Source of the DNA: a virus
Virus record (IMG/VR): IMGVR_UViG_3300025828_000156
Span: 1 to 26,640 of that record
Strand: one strand, 5' to 3'
Length of the DNA stretch: 26,640 nucleotides
Shown here: positions 1 through 8,093 of the stretch, piece after piece
Position numbering within the stretch: the first letter of the stretch is position 1
How the letters are laid out: each line of letters starts with the position of its first letter
The notes under the pieces: model-generated
What the model saw: the letters and a program-made list of their open reading frames with translations, nothing else
Told to the model about the DNA's origin: nothing
The model's database searches: none
Translations under genes and position numbers: made by a program

Positions 1-2
1 GT

Positions 3-2657
3 GTCGCTGATCCTATTAACCTGATACCAATTGGCGGAGCGATTGCTAAGACGTATAAGGCGGGCAACTCGATTCTTGATGCGGCAGTCGTTACAGGTAG
101 TGTTGCAACAGCCTCCACAGCCGTCATAGAGGCCGCTCTGCACCAATCACAGCTAACCCGTACTTATGGCGAGTCTGCGATCAACTTAGGCGCGGCGGCG
201 CTTCTAGGTGGCGTACTGGGCGCAGGCGGTAAGGTTCTCGCTAACTCACTCGATGCGTCTGCCATTGGCGGCATTGTTGATTCAATGGATGTTGAGCCAA
301 AGGTGAAGACAGGCGATGACAGTGTTTTGTCCCCTGAGTACCGGGCGACTCCACAAGAAAAGAGCGTGGGCGCGGCACAGCGCGTGGCAGATGTTGAGGT
401 AAGTGGTAAGGCGGCAAAAGGTTTGGTCAAGACTCTGGGCTTTGATCCGCTGTCTCGCACACTAACCAGTGATAACCCATTCACCCGGATCGTTTCTAAC
501 CGATTGGCAGAGAATCCCATCAAGATGGATGGCGATATCGTCACGGCTGTTGAGTCACGCGCCAAGATACATGACGGCAAGTATGCGACAGCACTCCAAA
601 ATCATTTAGATATTTATAGACAGTACCGAAAAAACGGCGGTCGTCTGCGTAAGCGTCAATTCAACGAGGAAGTGGCAAGGGCAATGCGGAATGATGAATC
701 TGCAATACCCGAAGCTATGCAATCTGCAAATAGCTGGCGCACAGAGCTATACAACCCGATCAAGAATGACTTGGTTGAGCTTGGCTTACTACCCGAAGAC
801 GTAAGTGTTGGCACTGCTGTTGGCTATCTGAACCGACGCTGGAATAAAGGTAAGGTATCAGCAAACCTTCCCAAGTTTATTGACACTACTGCGAAGTGGT
901 TGCGCGATGAAGATGTCCGTTTGCGCGATGAAGCGACAAAAGCCGAGGCGGATATTGCTGAAGCTACTGGCGCAGAGCGTACACGATTACAAGAAATCAT
1001 CGACCGGGCAGAGCGTAAAGAGGCCAAAGACTTAACCGATGAGGATTATCAGCGCATTGCGGAGCAGATCGCACAGCGCATCCAAGGCACTCCAGATGGT
1101 CGGCTCCCCTATGATTGGAAGATCGGCGAAGGCTCTGCAAACAACAATCTGAATGGCACTGTTGGATTGCGTGGGCCGCTTAAATCTCGAACATTCCAGA
1201 TTCCCGACAACATGGTTGAGGAGTTTTTGGATAACGACATCGAAGACTTAGGGCGTTACTACCTACGCAACACAGCAACAGACATGGAGCTAGTGCGAGA
1301 GTTTGGTGATCTTGACCTAACCATTCAGAAGAAAGAAATATTGGATTGGTATACAGAAAAGCAACGTACTGCTAAGACTGAAAAAGAACGCATCAAGCTA
1401 AAGAACCAAGCTGATGCAGATATACGCGATATTACTGCAATGCGTGACCGTATGCGTGGCATCTATGCTCAACCCGACCCTGATAATGTATGGGTTCGTG
1501 CTGGTCGTGTATCTCGAAACCTTAACTATATGCGATTTATGGGTGGCGTCGTAGCGTCGTCAGTTCCCGATGTGGCTCGTATCTTCATGGCTGAGGGCAT
1601 TGGCAAGACTTTCTCGAAGGGCTTATTGCCGCTCGCTAGAAATATCAATTCGTTCAAGGTGTCATCGGCAGAAGCAAAGCGTTATGGCGTTGGCGTTGAT
1701 GCGTTGATGGGCGGTCGCTCGCAGATCATTTCAGACGTGGCTGATTACACACAGCCCAACACAGCGTTTGAGCGTGGCATCCAGTATGCCACTGATAACT
1801 TTGGCCGTGTAAACCTCATGGACTACTGGACAACTGGAGTAAAGCAGCTTCACGCCGTAACCATGCAGAACAGCGTCATTGATGGACTGCTGAAAGGTCA
1901 GGTCGATAAGCGTCTGGCTCGCTTGGGTATTGATGCCGGTAACGCACAGGCAATGGCGGCAGAGCTAAAGAAACACGCGACCAAGGTTGATGGCGTATGG
2001 CTCTCCAATGCTCGCAACTGGGACTCACCCGAGCTTGAAAGACTTTGGGGCGCGGCAATTCGTAAAGAGTCTGACCGCGTGATCGTAGTCCCCGGCCAAG
2101 AAAAACCCCTGTTTATGTCTACTGAGTTGGGCAAGACTATCTTCCAGTTCCGCTCGTTCATGTTCGCATCGACTCAGCGCATGACTATCGCGGCGCTACA
2201 GGCTCAGGATCACAATGCTCTGGCTGGCGTATTGATGCTGACTACCTTGGGCATGATGTCCTATTCGTTCAAGCAATGGGATGCGAAGCGAGAGATTGCG
2301 GAAGACCCTGTTGAGCTAGTGATTGAGGGCATTGATAGATCAGGTGCGCTTGGCGGCATCATGGAGATCAACAACACGCTTGAGAAGCTATCGAGCAACA
2401 ACTTTGGAATGCGCCCGTTGTTGGGTGTAGACATCCCGGCGGCACGATTTGCCTCACGTAGTATGTCGGAAAACTTACTTGGCCCCACATTCGGGAGCTT
2501 TTTGGACACGTCTCTAAGGGTGGCAAACGCTGGTCTGGCAGAAGACGGATGGAATGAATCAGACACCCGCGCATTGCGGAGACTTATCCCCTATCAAAAT
2601 CTTACGTTTATTCGTCAAGCCTTTGATAGAATAGAGGAAGAGGTTGGAGACTTATGA
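3..2657 (+). CDS. Large internal virion protein, C-terminal part (5' end outside window)
   Basis: The reading frame is open from base 3, so the gene begins upstream; 884 residues are visible. The first residues (ADPINLIPIGGAIAK, then Ala/Gly-rich) look like a membrane-active or hydrophobic segment. The middle is highly charged and helical, and near residues 690-760 there is a conserved-looking stretch with FQFRSFMFASTQR followed by the hydrophobic LAGVLMLTTLGMMSYS. Very large proteins placed just upstream of the tail spike in podoviruses are ejected internal core proteins of the T7 gp16 type, which help carry DNA across the envelope. Any N-terminal lytic transglycosylase domain would lie outside the window. 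It overlaps the tail-spike gene by 4 bases (ATGA). Function is inferred from size, composition and position. Confidence 0.7.
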   Translation, partial: VADPINLIPIGGAIAKTYKAGNSILDAAVVTGSVATASTAVIEAALHQSQLTRTYGESAINLGAAALLGGVLGAGGKVLANSLDASAIGGIVDSMDVEPKVKTGDDSVLSPEYRATPQEKSVGAAQRVADVEVSGKAAKGLVKTLGFDPLSRTLTSDNPFTRIVSNRLAENPIKMDGDIVTAVESRAKIHDGKYATALQNHLDIYRQYRKNGGRLRKRQFNEEVARAMRNDESAIPEAMQSANSWRTELYNPIKNDLVELGLLPEDVSVGTAVGYLNRRWNKGKVSANLPKFIDTTAKWLRDEDVRLRDEATKAEADIAEATGAERTRLQEIIDRAERKEAKDLTDEDYQRIAEQIAQRIQGTPDGRLPYDWKIGEGSANNNLNGTVGLRGPLKSRTFQIPDNMVEEFLDNDIEDLGRYYLRNTATDMELVREFGDLDLTIQKKEILDWYTEKQRTAKTEKERIKLKNQADADIRDITAMRDRMRGIYAQPDPDNVWVRAGRVSRNLNYMRFMGGVVASSVPDVARIFMAEGIGKTFSKGLLPLARNINSFKVSSAEAKRYGVGVDALMGGRSQIISDVADYTQPNTAFERGIQYATDNFGRVNLMDYWTTGVKQLHAVTMQNSVIDGLLKGQVDKRLARLGIDAGNAQAMAAELKKHATKVDGVWLSNARNWDSPELERLWGAAIRKESDRVIVVPGQEKPLFMSTELGKTIFQFRSFMFASTQRMTIAALQAQDHNALAGVLMLTTLGMMSYSFKQWDAKREIAEDPVELVIEGIDRSGALGGIMEINNTLEKLSSNNFGMRPLLGVDIPAARFASRSMSENLLGPTFGSFLDTSLRVANAGLAEDGWNESDTRALRRLIPYQNLTFIRQAFDRIEEEVGDL

Positions 2658-4648
2658 CAGTAGCAGACAACACAAGCCGTAACCAATATACCGCGACTTC
2701 TGGTCAGACGGTCTTTGCGTATACGTTCGAGATCGTAGACAAGGACGATATTGTCGTATTGAAGAACGGCACTACCCTCTCAGAGGGCACTAATTACACT
2801 GTGTCGAACGTGGGCAATGATAGCGGGGGTAACGTAACCCTTACCGTTGGCGCTACAGCAGGCGACATTCTGACCCTGTATCGGGATATGCCCTACGCTC
2901 GCACCCAGAACTATACAAACTCTGGTGACTTCCTTGCCTCTGAGGTAAACAGCGACTTCGATAATCTATGGCTGGCAGGCGAGCAGACTAACCGATCATT
3001 CTCACAGTCTATCCGTAAGCCTATTACCGACTCTGACTCTATCTCGATGGAGCTACCTGCGGCGGCTGATCGTGCTGGGAAGTTATTATCTTTTACCTCA
3101 TCTGGTGCAGTATCAACAGCAACATCTGCAACAAACGGAACAGTCTCCAATCTTGTTACATATACTCCCGCTGGTACTGGTGCAGTAGATACCACAGTAC
3201 AGGCCAAGCTACGCGAAAGCATTAGCGTCAAGGATTTTGGTGCTGTTGGTGATGGCACGACTGATGATACTGCGGCTATACAGGCTGGGATTGATTATGC
3301 TTCCACTAGCAAAGCCATTTTAAAAATTCCAAACGGCACGTATCTATGCCAAAGCGTTTTGATTTTGAAGTCAAATTGCGTTGTTGAGTGTGATGGAAGA
3401 ATTGAAACAACCGCAACAACTGATTTCATAACGGGTACAACCATTACAAATGCGGAATGGAGAGGCGGAGAAATAGTAGCCAATACCCCAACAAATGCTC
3501 AAAGTTGCTTTGTCATTAAAACAGACTCAAACAACAACTTAATTGCAGATGTAAGTTTGACTAATTTTAGAAACAAGGGCGTTGATATTCAGACTGGTAG
3601 TTATGAGAACACAGTTCAGCGTGTAAAAGTATCAGGGGCCTCTGGAACTTCTGGCTCTGGCGTTAGCATTTTTGGAACTGGATCAGACAGACCGGATCAT
3701 AACAAAATTATAGATTGCCAAGTATCAAACAGTCGCGGCGGAATATCGGTTCAAGGTGGCTATTACAATCAGATTGTCAATCCTGTAATTTATGATTGCA
3801 CTCTATGGGGCGTTGGCCTAGATGGAGTTGTTACGGCGGCAGGTGATGGAGCTAGATACACACAAATTTCCAATGCAAATTGCAATCGAGTCTCAAGCAC
3901 TACCTATGGCGGCATTTATCTTGGCAATGGATCATCATTCAATATCATTGATTCGCCAGTTCTTATTGATTGCTATACAGGAATAAGAGGATCAGGCGGA
4001 TCAGGCTATGAGCCTTCAAACAATGTAATTACCAATCCGATCATTGATGGCAATGTTAGTAGCGCTCTAGGCAATACAGGCATAAATCTATCTGAATGTG
4101 ATTATGCAAAAATTATTTCCCCGACTATTAGAAATATGTCATCGAGAGGCTTGTATTTATTTTCAAGCCCATACTCTCAAGTTACTGGCGGGGAGATAAG
4201 TAACTGCACTGCTGAAGGTTTATATCTTCAAACAAAAGAGTGTTTAGTATCTGGCGTTTATTCACACGACAACAATTATGGGATTCGCATAGAGTTTGGC
4301 GGAGATGCCAATGGTACGAATAGATTTACTGACTGCAAAGTAGAAAGCAACACAACTGAAGATTTACGAAGAGGAATATCCACAACTTATGTAAAAGACT
4401 GCAAGGGATTTGTTAATAGCAATGCAGGAACAGCAACACTATCTAGTGGCACCAACGTAAAAACGGTCACTCATGGTCTGGATTACACTCCAACCGCTCA
4501 AGATATAAATTTGACACCGTATTCAAACCCAAACAATTTAGGTGCGTATTGGGTTTCTGGAATAGGTGCTACAACTTTTAATATATCGTCGTCAAACACA
4601 GCCACAGCAGACGTTGATTTTGCGTGGCAAGTTGAAGAAAGGCAATAA
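2654..4648 (+). CDS. Tail spike/fibre with T7-fibre-like N-terminus and pectate-lyase beta-helix
   Basis: 664 residues. Residues 1 to about 120 resemble the virion-attachment domain of T7-type tail fibres: it begins with NQYTATSGQTVFAYTFEI and includes LYRDMPYARTQNY. From about residue 190 the sequence SVKDFGAVGDGTTDDTAAIQ is the classic entry into a pectate-lyase-type right-handed beta-helix. Repeating Asn/Ile/Gly rungs continue to about residue 580, followed by a small C-terminal domain. It probably forms a trimeric receptor-binding spike that binds or cleaves host surface polysaccharide. The helix-coding part (from about 3295) is visibly richer in A+T than the N-terminal part, suggesting module exchange. 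The family call is strong; enzymatic activity is unknown. Confidence 0.85.
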   Translation: MTVADNTSRNQYTATSGQTVFAYTFEIVDKDDIVVLKNGTTLSEGTNYTVSNVGNDSGGNVTLTVGATAGDILTLYRDMPYARTQNYTNSGDFLASEVNSDFDNLWLAGEQTNRSFSQSIRKPITDSDSISMELPAAADRAGKLLSFTSSGAVSTATSATNGTVSNLVTYTPAGTGAVDTTVQAKLRESISVKDFGAVGDGTTDDTAAIQAGIDYASTSKAILKIPNGTYLCQSVLILKSNCVVECDGRIETTATTDFITGTTITNAEWRGGEIVANTPTNAQSCFVIKTDSNNNLIADVSLTNFRNKGVDIQTGSYENTVQRVKVSGASGTSGSGVSIFGTGSDRPDHNKIIDCQVSNSRGGISVQGGYYNQIVNPVIYDCTLWGVGLDGVVTAAGDGARYTQISNANCNRVSSTTYGGIYLGNGSSFNIIDSPVLIDCYTGIRGSGGSGYEPSNNVITNPIIDGNVSSALGNTGINLSECDYAKIISPTIRNMSSRGLYLFSSPYSQVTGGEISNCTAEGLYLQTKECLVSGVYSHDNNYGIRIEFGGDANGTNRFTDCKVESNTTEDLRRGISTTYVKDCKGFVNSNAGTATLSSGTNVKTVTHGLDYTPTAQDINLTPYSNPNNLGAYWVSGIGATTFNISSSNTATADVDFAWQVEERQ

Positions 4649-5044
4649 ATGACCCTAACTGACTTCAACAATCTATACAGCTACAAGTTCGATCCAAAGG
4701 GTCGGGACCAGTGGCGCGTGTTGAAGCCTAATGCACTGGATCAGTACCACGGCGATTGCGAAGACTACTCACTATCCGTCCTGTACTACGTGATCTGTCA
4801 GGAGTCATGGCTTAAGTTCTGGTGGCTACTAACTACCTTCCAAGCTGAGTTATGCGGCTGTGACACTAACGGCGGAGGCCATGCTGTACTTCGCTATGGC
4901 GATCAGTACATAGACAACTGGACAAAAGAATGGGTTGACCGTGAACACATGGAAGGCTTAGGTCATAAGTTCTGGCCTTGGCACAAAACTATTATTCCCA
5001 CTACTGTCGCCATTAAGATGGTAATGGCAAAACTGAGAGGCTGA
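4649..5044 (+). CDS. BTLCP/transglutaminase-like cysteine peptidase
   Basis: 131 residues, starting directly after the spike stop codon, with AAAGGCAATAA as a weak ribosome site. The motif GDCEDYSLSVLYYV (Cys37) with GGHAVLRYGDQYIDN (His78, Asp89) matches the Cys-His-Asp layout of bacterial transglutaminase-like cysteine proteinases (BTLCP, papain-like fold), including the family pattern DCEDY...GHAVL...DN. The length is short but covers the core. Lying between spike and fibre-like genes, it may be a virion-associated peptidase or amidase or process a tail protein. It could also act on a host target. Catalysis is inferred from motifs only. Confidence 0.6.
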   Translation: MTLTDFNNLYSYKFDPKGRDQWRVLKPNALDQYHGDCEDYSLSVLYYVICQESWLKFWWLLTTFQAELCGCDTNGGGHAVLRYGDQYIDNWTKEWVDREHMEGLGHKFWPWHKTIIPTTVAIKMVMAKLRG

Positions 5045-5045
5045 T

Positions 5046-5666
5046 ATGACTATCAAACATTTAGGCGGCATTTTTGGTCGCAACCCAACATTTGAAGACG
5101 TTACCGTTGATAATCGCGTCGGTATCGGCACTAGCAGTCCGTCTGAGGCGCTCACCGTTTCTGGCAATATTCAAATAGAAGATAACGACGCATACTTGCA
5201 GTTTAAAGATACTAATGCCGGTGCTGACGACAAGTTTAGACGCATATATCACTCAGATCAGAATTTATATATTTCCCGTAGAAATGACAATGGAACTTTA
5301 CAGGCCAATGATTTGGTTATAGATGCCAGCGGCAACTTGCTGTTGGGTGGCATTACTACTCCAGCATCGTCCGATGGTAACTTGGTGATGTTTAACGGAA
5401 CAGCCCCCACTGGTAGCGTAACAAACGGCATTGTTCTTTATGCTGAAGATGTATCAGCAAGCTCTGAGTTAAAAGTAAGGGACGAGGCAGGTAACGTAAC
5501 TACGCTTTCACCTCACAACTTTGAGTTAATACCAGAAGGCCCGTCCGAAGATATGGCGTGGTCGTATTATTCAGAAAAAGATGGCAAGCGCATTAACGTA
5601 GATATGTTGAAGGCCATACGTGTGCTTGAGAAAATGAGCGGCGAACAATTAGTTTACGAGGATTAA
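5046..5666 (+). CDS. Tail fibre-like/accessory structural protein
   Basis: 206 residues with a good ribosome site (GAGAGG, 5 bases before ATG). The N-terminal half has beta-rich fibre repeats such as VGIGTSSPSEALTVSGNI and LVIDASGNLLLGG, which recur in phage fibre proteins that often end in an S74 chaperone. Here no endosialidase catalytic tail is visible. The C-terminus (DMAWSYYSEKDGKRINVDML, then a short helix) is a charged cap instead. It lies in the tail gene cluster right after the spike and peptidase, so it is probably an accessory fibre or a host-recognition adaptor. Specific function unknown. Confidence 0.6.
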   Translation: MTIKHLGGIFGRNPTFEDVTVDNRVGIGTSSPSEALTVSGNIQIEDNDAYLQFKDTNAGADDKFRRIYHSDQNLYISRRNDNGTLQANDLVIDASGNLLLGGITTPASSDGNLVMFNGTAPTGSVTNGIVLYAEDVSASSELKVRDEAGNVTTLSPHNFELIPEGPSEDMAWSYYSEKDGKRINVDMLKAIRVLEKMSGEQLVYED

Positions 5667-5669
5667 ACC

Positions 5670-5975
5670 ATGTCAGGCGAAGTAACAAAGAGCATTACAG
5701 CTCAGAACACATTTAGCGATGAGATCAAAATACAGGGCTACTTCAACTTGTCTGTCTCTGGCATTGCTGGCGGCACTGTCGTTACAGTACAGAAGCAGTC
5801 AGGTGTTGATGGCACTAACTGGACCGACGTTGATGACTTCTCATCCGATATCGAAACATACGGCTTTGAGGCAGAGCGTCAGAACTATCGCGTAGGCGTT
5901 AAAACTGGCGACTTCGGATCAGGTACGTGCAAGGTCCGACTCGGTTGTAAGTGGATTGATTACCTGTCGTCGTGA
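5670..5975 (+). CDS. Small beta-rich structural protein, hypothetical
   Basis: 101 residues with a GAGG ribosome site 8 bases before ATG. The sequence alternates short beta strands (VTKSITAQNTFSDEIKIQG, then VTVQKQSGVDGTNWTDVDDF) and looks like an Ig-like or jelly-roll sandwich domain of the kind found in decoration and tail proteins. It ends with GTCKVRLGCKWIDYLSS. It sits between a fibre-like gene and the tiny basic genes. The last two bases of its stop codon region form a GTGA junction with the next start. Function unknown; a virion surface role is inferred from context. Confidence 0.55.
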   Translation: MSGEVTKSITAQNTFSDEIKIQGYFNLSVSGIAGGTVVTVQKQSGVDGTNWTDVDDFSSDIETYGFEAERQNYRVGVKTGDFGSGTCKVRLGCKWIDYLSS

Positions 5976-6271
5976 AGACACCAGCATGGCAACGTAAGGC
6001 TGGGAAGAATCCCAAGGGCGGCTTGAACGAGGCGGGTAGACGTTCAGCCAAGGCCCAAGGGATGAACCTCAAGCGGCCAGTGAAGAGCGGTGACAACCCT
6101 AGACGGGCATCATTCCTTGCTCGTATGGGTAACATGCCGGGGCCAGAACGCAAGAACGGCGAACCCACACGTTTATTGTTATCATTGAACGCATGGGGTG
6201 CTAGCTCAAAGGCAGATGCTAGAAGGAAAGCGGCGGCAATCTCTCGACGTAACAAGGCGCGGAAGGCATGA
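5972..6271 (+). CDS. Basic protein of the DUF6321 type
   Basis: 99 residues starting at GTG that overlaps the previous stop (GTGA), so translation is probably coupled; no strong ribosome site is seen. The sequence starts with TPAWQRKAGKNPKGGLNEAG and contains RPVKSGDNPRRASFLARMGN and LLLSLNAWGASSKADARRKA. I recall this very conserved arrangement from small phage proteins filed as DUF6321. It is strongly basic, with no membrane segment or signal peptide. First of a run of four tiny Lys/Arg-rich genes between tail and lysis genes. DNA or RNA binding, or packaging into the virion, is possible but unproven. Confidence 0.6.
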   Translation: MKTPAWQRKAGKNPKGGLNEAGRRSAKAQGMNLKRPVKSGDNPRRASFLARMGNMPGPERKNGEPTRLLLSLNAWGASSKADARRKAAAISRRNKARKA

Positions 6272-6444
6272 GAAAGTCTACTGTTAACAAGGCTGGCAAC
6301 TACACAAAGCCCACGATGAGAAAGAACCTGTTTGACCGTATCAAGGCAGGTGGTAAGGGCGGCGCACCCGGTCAATGGTCGGCACGTAAAGCCCAGATGT
6401 TAGCCAAGCAGTACAAGGCCAAAGGCGGTGGATATCGTGATTAA
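6268..6444 (+). CDS. Tiny basic hypothetical protein (58 aa)
   Basis: 58 residues starting MRKSTVNKAGNYTKPTMRKN and ending AKQYKAKGGGYRD. The ATG overlaps the preceding stop codon as ATGA, with GGAAGG just upstream. The mid-region IKAGGKGGAPGQWSARKAQM has the Gly/Lys-rich loop plus QWSARKAQ motif that I associate with small conserved proteins of marine phages. It is highly basic with no cysteines. Its tight coupling to the neighbouring basic genes suggests a shared role. Function unknown. Confidence 0.6.
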   Translation: MRKSTVNKAGNYTKPTMRKNLFDRIKAGGKGGAPGQWSARKAQMLAKQYKAKGGGYRD

Positions 6445-6688
6445 GAAGTCACAGCGATCCTTGATGGACTGGACCAAGCAGAAGTGGCGCACCAAGTCAG
6501 GCAAGCCATCGACGCAGGGACCAAAGGCCACAGGCGAGCGTTATCTACCTGAGAAGGCTATCAAGAGTTTAAGTTCGGCAGAGTATGCGGCTACGACTAG
6601 AGCCAAGCGCCGAGCCAAGAAGAAGGGCGAACAGTATGCCGCACAGCCAGCAGGCGTGGCACGTAAGACTAGGAGATTCAGAACATGA
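6437..6688 (+). CDS. Basic protein of the DUF5872 type
   Basis: 83 residues from GTG 6437; an earlier in-frame GTG at 6428 would add three residues. The later start is preferred because it gives the family-like beginning (M)IKKSQRSLMDWTKQKWRT. The core KSGKPSTQGPKATGERYLPE followed by KAIKSLSSAEYAATTRAKRR is distinctive and matches my memory of DUF5872. The C-terminus is a basic tail (VARKTRRFRT). It overlaps the previous gene by 8 bases. Function is unknown; a nucleic-acid contact role is plausible from the charge. Confidence 0.6.
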   Translation: MIKKSQRSLMDWTKQKWRTKSGKPSTQGPKATGERYLPEKAIKSLSSAEYAATTRAKRRAKKKGEQYAAQPAGVARKTRRFRT

Positions 6689-6789
6689 AGTACGGCAAGA
6701 AAAAGAAAAGTCTTTACGACGGCATGATGAAGCGTATGCGTAGCAAGCCTGTAAAGGTTAACGCTTATGCGAAGCCTAAGAAGAGATAA
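6685..6789 (+). CDS. Tiny Lys/Arg-rich peptide (34 aa)
   Basis: 34 residues, MKYGKKKKSLYDGMMKRMRS followed by KPVKVNAYAKPKKR; 14 of 34 residues are Lys or Arg. ATG overlaps the upstream stop (ATGA). The peptide resembles a protamine or a nuclear-localisation-like polycation more than a folded domain. The exact coupling to the genes on both sides supports its being translated. Function unknown. Confidence 0.45.
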   Translation: MKYGKKKKSLYDGMMKRMRSKPVKVNAYAKPKKR

Positions 6790-6791
6790 CC

Positions 6792-7124
6792 ATGAGCATA
6801 GAGCGGTCAGTAGCGAAGCTCGAAGCCCAGCAAGAAGCTATGGCGCAAGACGTTAGTGAGATGAAGTCTGCTCTCACAAGTATTGCCCAAACTCTTCAAG
6901 ACTTATCAAGCATGGAGCAGAGGCAGGTTCACTTGACCGAGACTGTAACCCGCGCACATAAGCGCATTGATGAGATCCAAGCTATCGTGAAGGATGAGGT
7001 AAAGAACCACGAGAAGCGCATCCAAGCTATCGAGATTAGCATCGCCAAGAATCAGTGGATCGAGCGCATTATCATGGCTGGCGTCATGGCTGTTATCGGT
7101 ATGTGGATCAAGAGCGGCATCTGA
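6792..7124 (+). CDS. Coiled-coil protein with C-terminal membrane anchor (XhlA-like, lysis module)
   Basis: 110 residues. Residues 1-90 form a heptad-rich coiled coil (SVAKLEAQQEAMAQDVSEMK and onward, almost no Pro or Gly). Residues about 93-108 are a single membrane helix (IIMAGVMAVIGMWI). The layout is that of haemolysin XhlA-like proteins that accompany phage holins. The stop codon shares one base with the holin start (TGATG), so the two are translationally coupled. Likely a holin partner at the inner membrane. A cytoplasmic coiled-coil adaptor for another lysis component is the alternative. Confidence 0.55.
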   Translation: MSIERSVAKLEAQQEAMAQDVSEMKSALTSIAQTLQDLSSMEQRQVHLTETVTRAHKRIDEIQAIVKDEVKNHEKRIQAIEISIAKNQWIERIIMAGVMAVIGMWIKSGI

Positions 7125-7519
7125 TGCTTGACCTACTTGTCGGTCCTATCGCCAAGCTGTTGGACAAGGTTATTCCCGATGCGGATGAGCGCGGTCGGTT
7201 AGCCCATGAGATCGCAACACTAGCGGAGCGGCAGGCCCATGAAATCGCCAAGGCTCAGATTGAAGTCAACAAGGCAGAGGCAAGCAACCATTCAATGTTT
7301 GTTAGCGGCTGGCGTCCGGCTGTGGGATGGGTGTGTACTATTGGCCTTGCGACTAACTACCTGTTTGTTCCTGTTTGCAATTTTATACTTACTATCAATA
7401 AGCATCCCATTACTGTCCCGCCTTTGGACCTGAGCGAGATGATGCCCGTCCTCTTGGGAATGCTCGGGCTTGGCGGTCTGCGTACCTACGAAAAGACAAA
7501 GAACGTGGCGAGGAAATAA
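7124..7519 (+). CDS. Holin of the GTA/3TM type
   Basis: 131 residues from the ATG that shares a base with the upstream stop; longer starts in this frame would read through the coiled-coil gene. The N-terminal amphipathic part (MLDLLVGPIAKLLDKVIPDA) is followed by a charged helix. Then come SMFVSGWRPAVGWV, a membrane helix at about 66-90, and a final hydrophobic segment at about 106-120 (MPVLLGMLGLGGLR). The pattern ending in GWRPAVGW plus the LG-rich last segment is characteristic of the 3TM holin family first described in gene-transfer-agent release. It makes the membrane lesion that lets the M15 enzyme reach the wall. Confidence 0.75.
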   Translation: MLDLLVGPIAKLLDKVIPDADERGRLAHEIATLAERQAHEIAKAQIEVNKAEASNHSMFVSGWRPAVGWVCTIGLATNYLFVPVCNFILTINKHPITVPPLDLSEMMPVLLGMLGLGGLRTYEKTKNVARK

Positions 7520-7562
7520 TACACTTGATGTACGATAAGATACATTCGCGCGAGGTAAAGGA

Positions 7563-7688
7563 ATGCCATTGAAGAAAGGTAGAAGCCGCAAGACCATCGG
7601 CAAGAACATAAGCCTGTTACGTGGCGAAGGTTATCCAGAGAAACAGGCTATCGCTATCGCGCTGTCAAAGGCCAAGAAGAAGAAATGA
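7563..7688 (+). CDS. Tiny basic protein (DUF6496-like, 41 aa)
   Basis: 41 residues: [20 protein letters not shown] then [21 protein letters not shown] good ribosome site (GAGGTAAAGGA) precedes ATG. The motif [25 protein letters not shown] is one I recall from many phage and bacterial mini-proteins filed as DUF6496. It overlaps the endopeptidase start by 4 bases (ATGA). Its position between holin and endolysin may only reflect co-transcription. Function unknown. Confidence 0.65.
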   Translation: MPLKKGRSRKTIGKNISLLRGEGYPEKQAIAIALSKAKKKK

Positions 7689-8044
7689 AATACTTCCATA
7701 TCAGGGAGTTCGATTGCACCCATACAGGAACCGGTGGCGACAATATGGACCCCGAGTTTCTGGAAAATCTTGACCGCTTGCGTGAGATATGCGGCTTCCC
7801 GTTCCGCATAACATCCGGCTGGAGAGATGCGACCCATCCCGTTGAGGCCCGAAAGGAAAAGCCCGGCACCCATCACCAAGGGATCGCGGCTGACATAGCC
7901 GTCTCTGGTAGCCTTGATCGGCTAACCCTTGTGCGTGAGGCTATAAAGATGGATTGCTTTTTTGGAATAGGTATCGGAAAAGACTTCGTACATCTTGATG
8001 GACGCACAACCACGCCAGTCATGTGGACGTACTATCCCAAATAA
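7685..8044 (+). CDS. M15-family D-Ala-D-Ala peptidase (endolysin)
   Basis: 119 residues. Zinc peptidase M15 signatures are complete: SGWR (44-47), H63-x2-G-x3-D70 within [10 protein letters not shown], and FVHLD with H103 and D105. The zinc ligands are therefore H63, D70 and H103. The enzyme should cleave the peptide stems of peptidoglycan. No signal peptide or membrane anchor is seen, so access to the wall needs the holin a few hundred bases upstream. The length is typical of the small catalytic-domain-only M15_3 enzymes. Last gene of the late block before the early promoter. Confidence 0.85.
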   Translation: MKYFHIREFDCTHTGTGGDNMDPEFLENLDRLREICGFPFRITSGWRDATHPVEARKEKPGTHHQGIAADIAVSGSLDRLTLVREAIKMDCFFGIGIGKDFVHLDGRTTTPVMWTYYPK

Positions 8045-8057
8045 CAACATAAAGTGT

Positions 8058-8086
8058 TTGCATTCCCCTAAAACATAACCTAATAT
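8058..8086 (+). promoter_or_regulatory. Predicted sigma-70 early promoter
   Basis: TTGCAT (8058-8063), exactly 17 bases, then TAATAT (8081-8086); predicted start near 8093. It lies in the 82-base gap after the endolysin and directly before the early operon. It is one of the few clear consensus promoters in the window. Confidence 0.65.
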
Positions 8087-8093
8087 GTTTATT

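Noticed and set aside
5899-6375. Long leftward ORF opposite the basic-protein genes
   Set aside because: It is the complement of well-supported rightward genes with coupled starts; it has no leftward promoter or ribosome site and low-quality composition.
7528-7545. Inverted repeat ATGTA/TACAT after the holin gene
   Set aside because: Five-base arms with an eight-base loop and no promoter spacing; too weak to call an operator or terminator.
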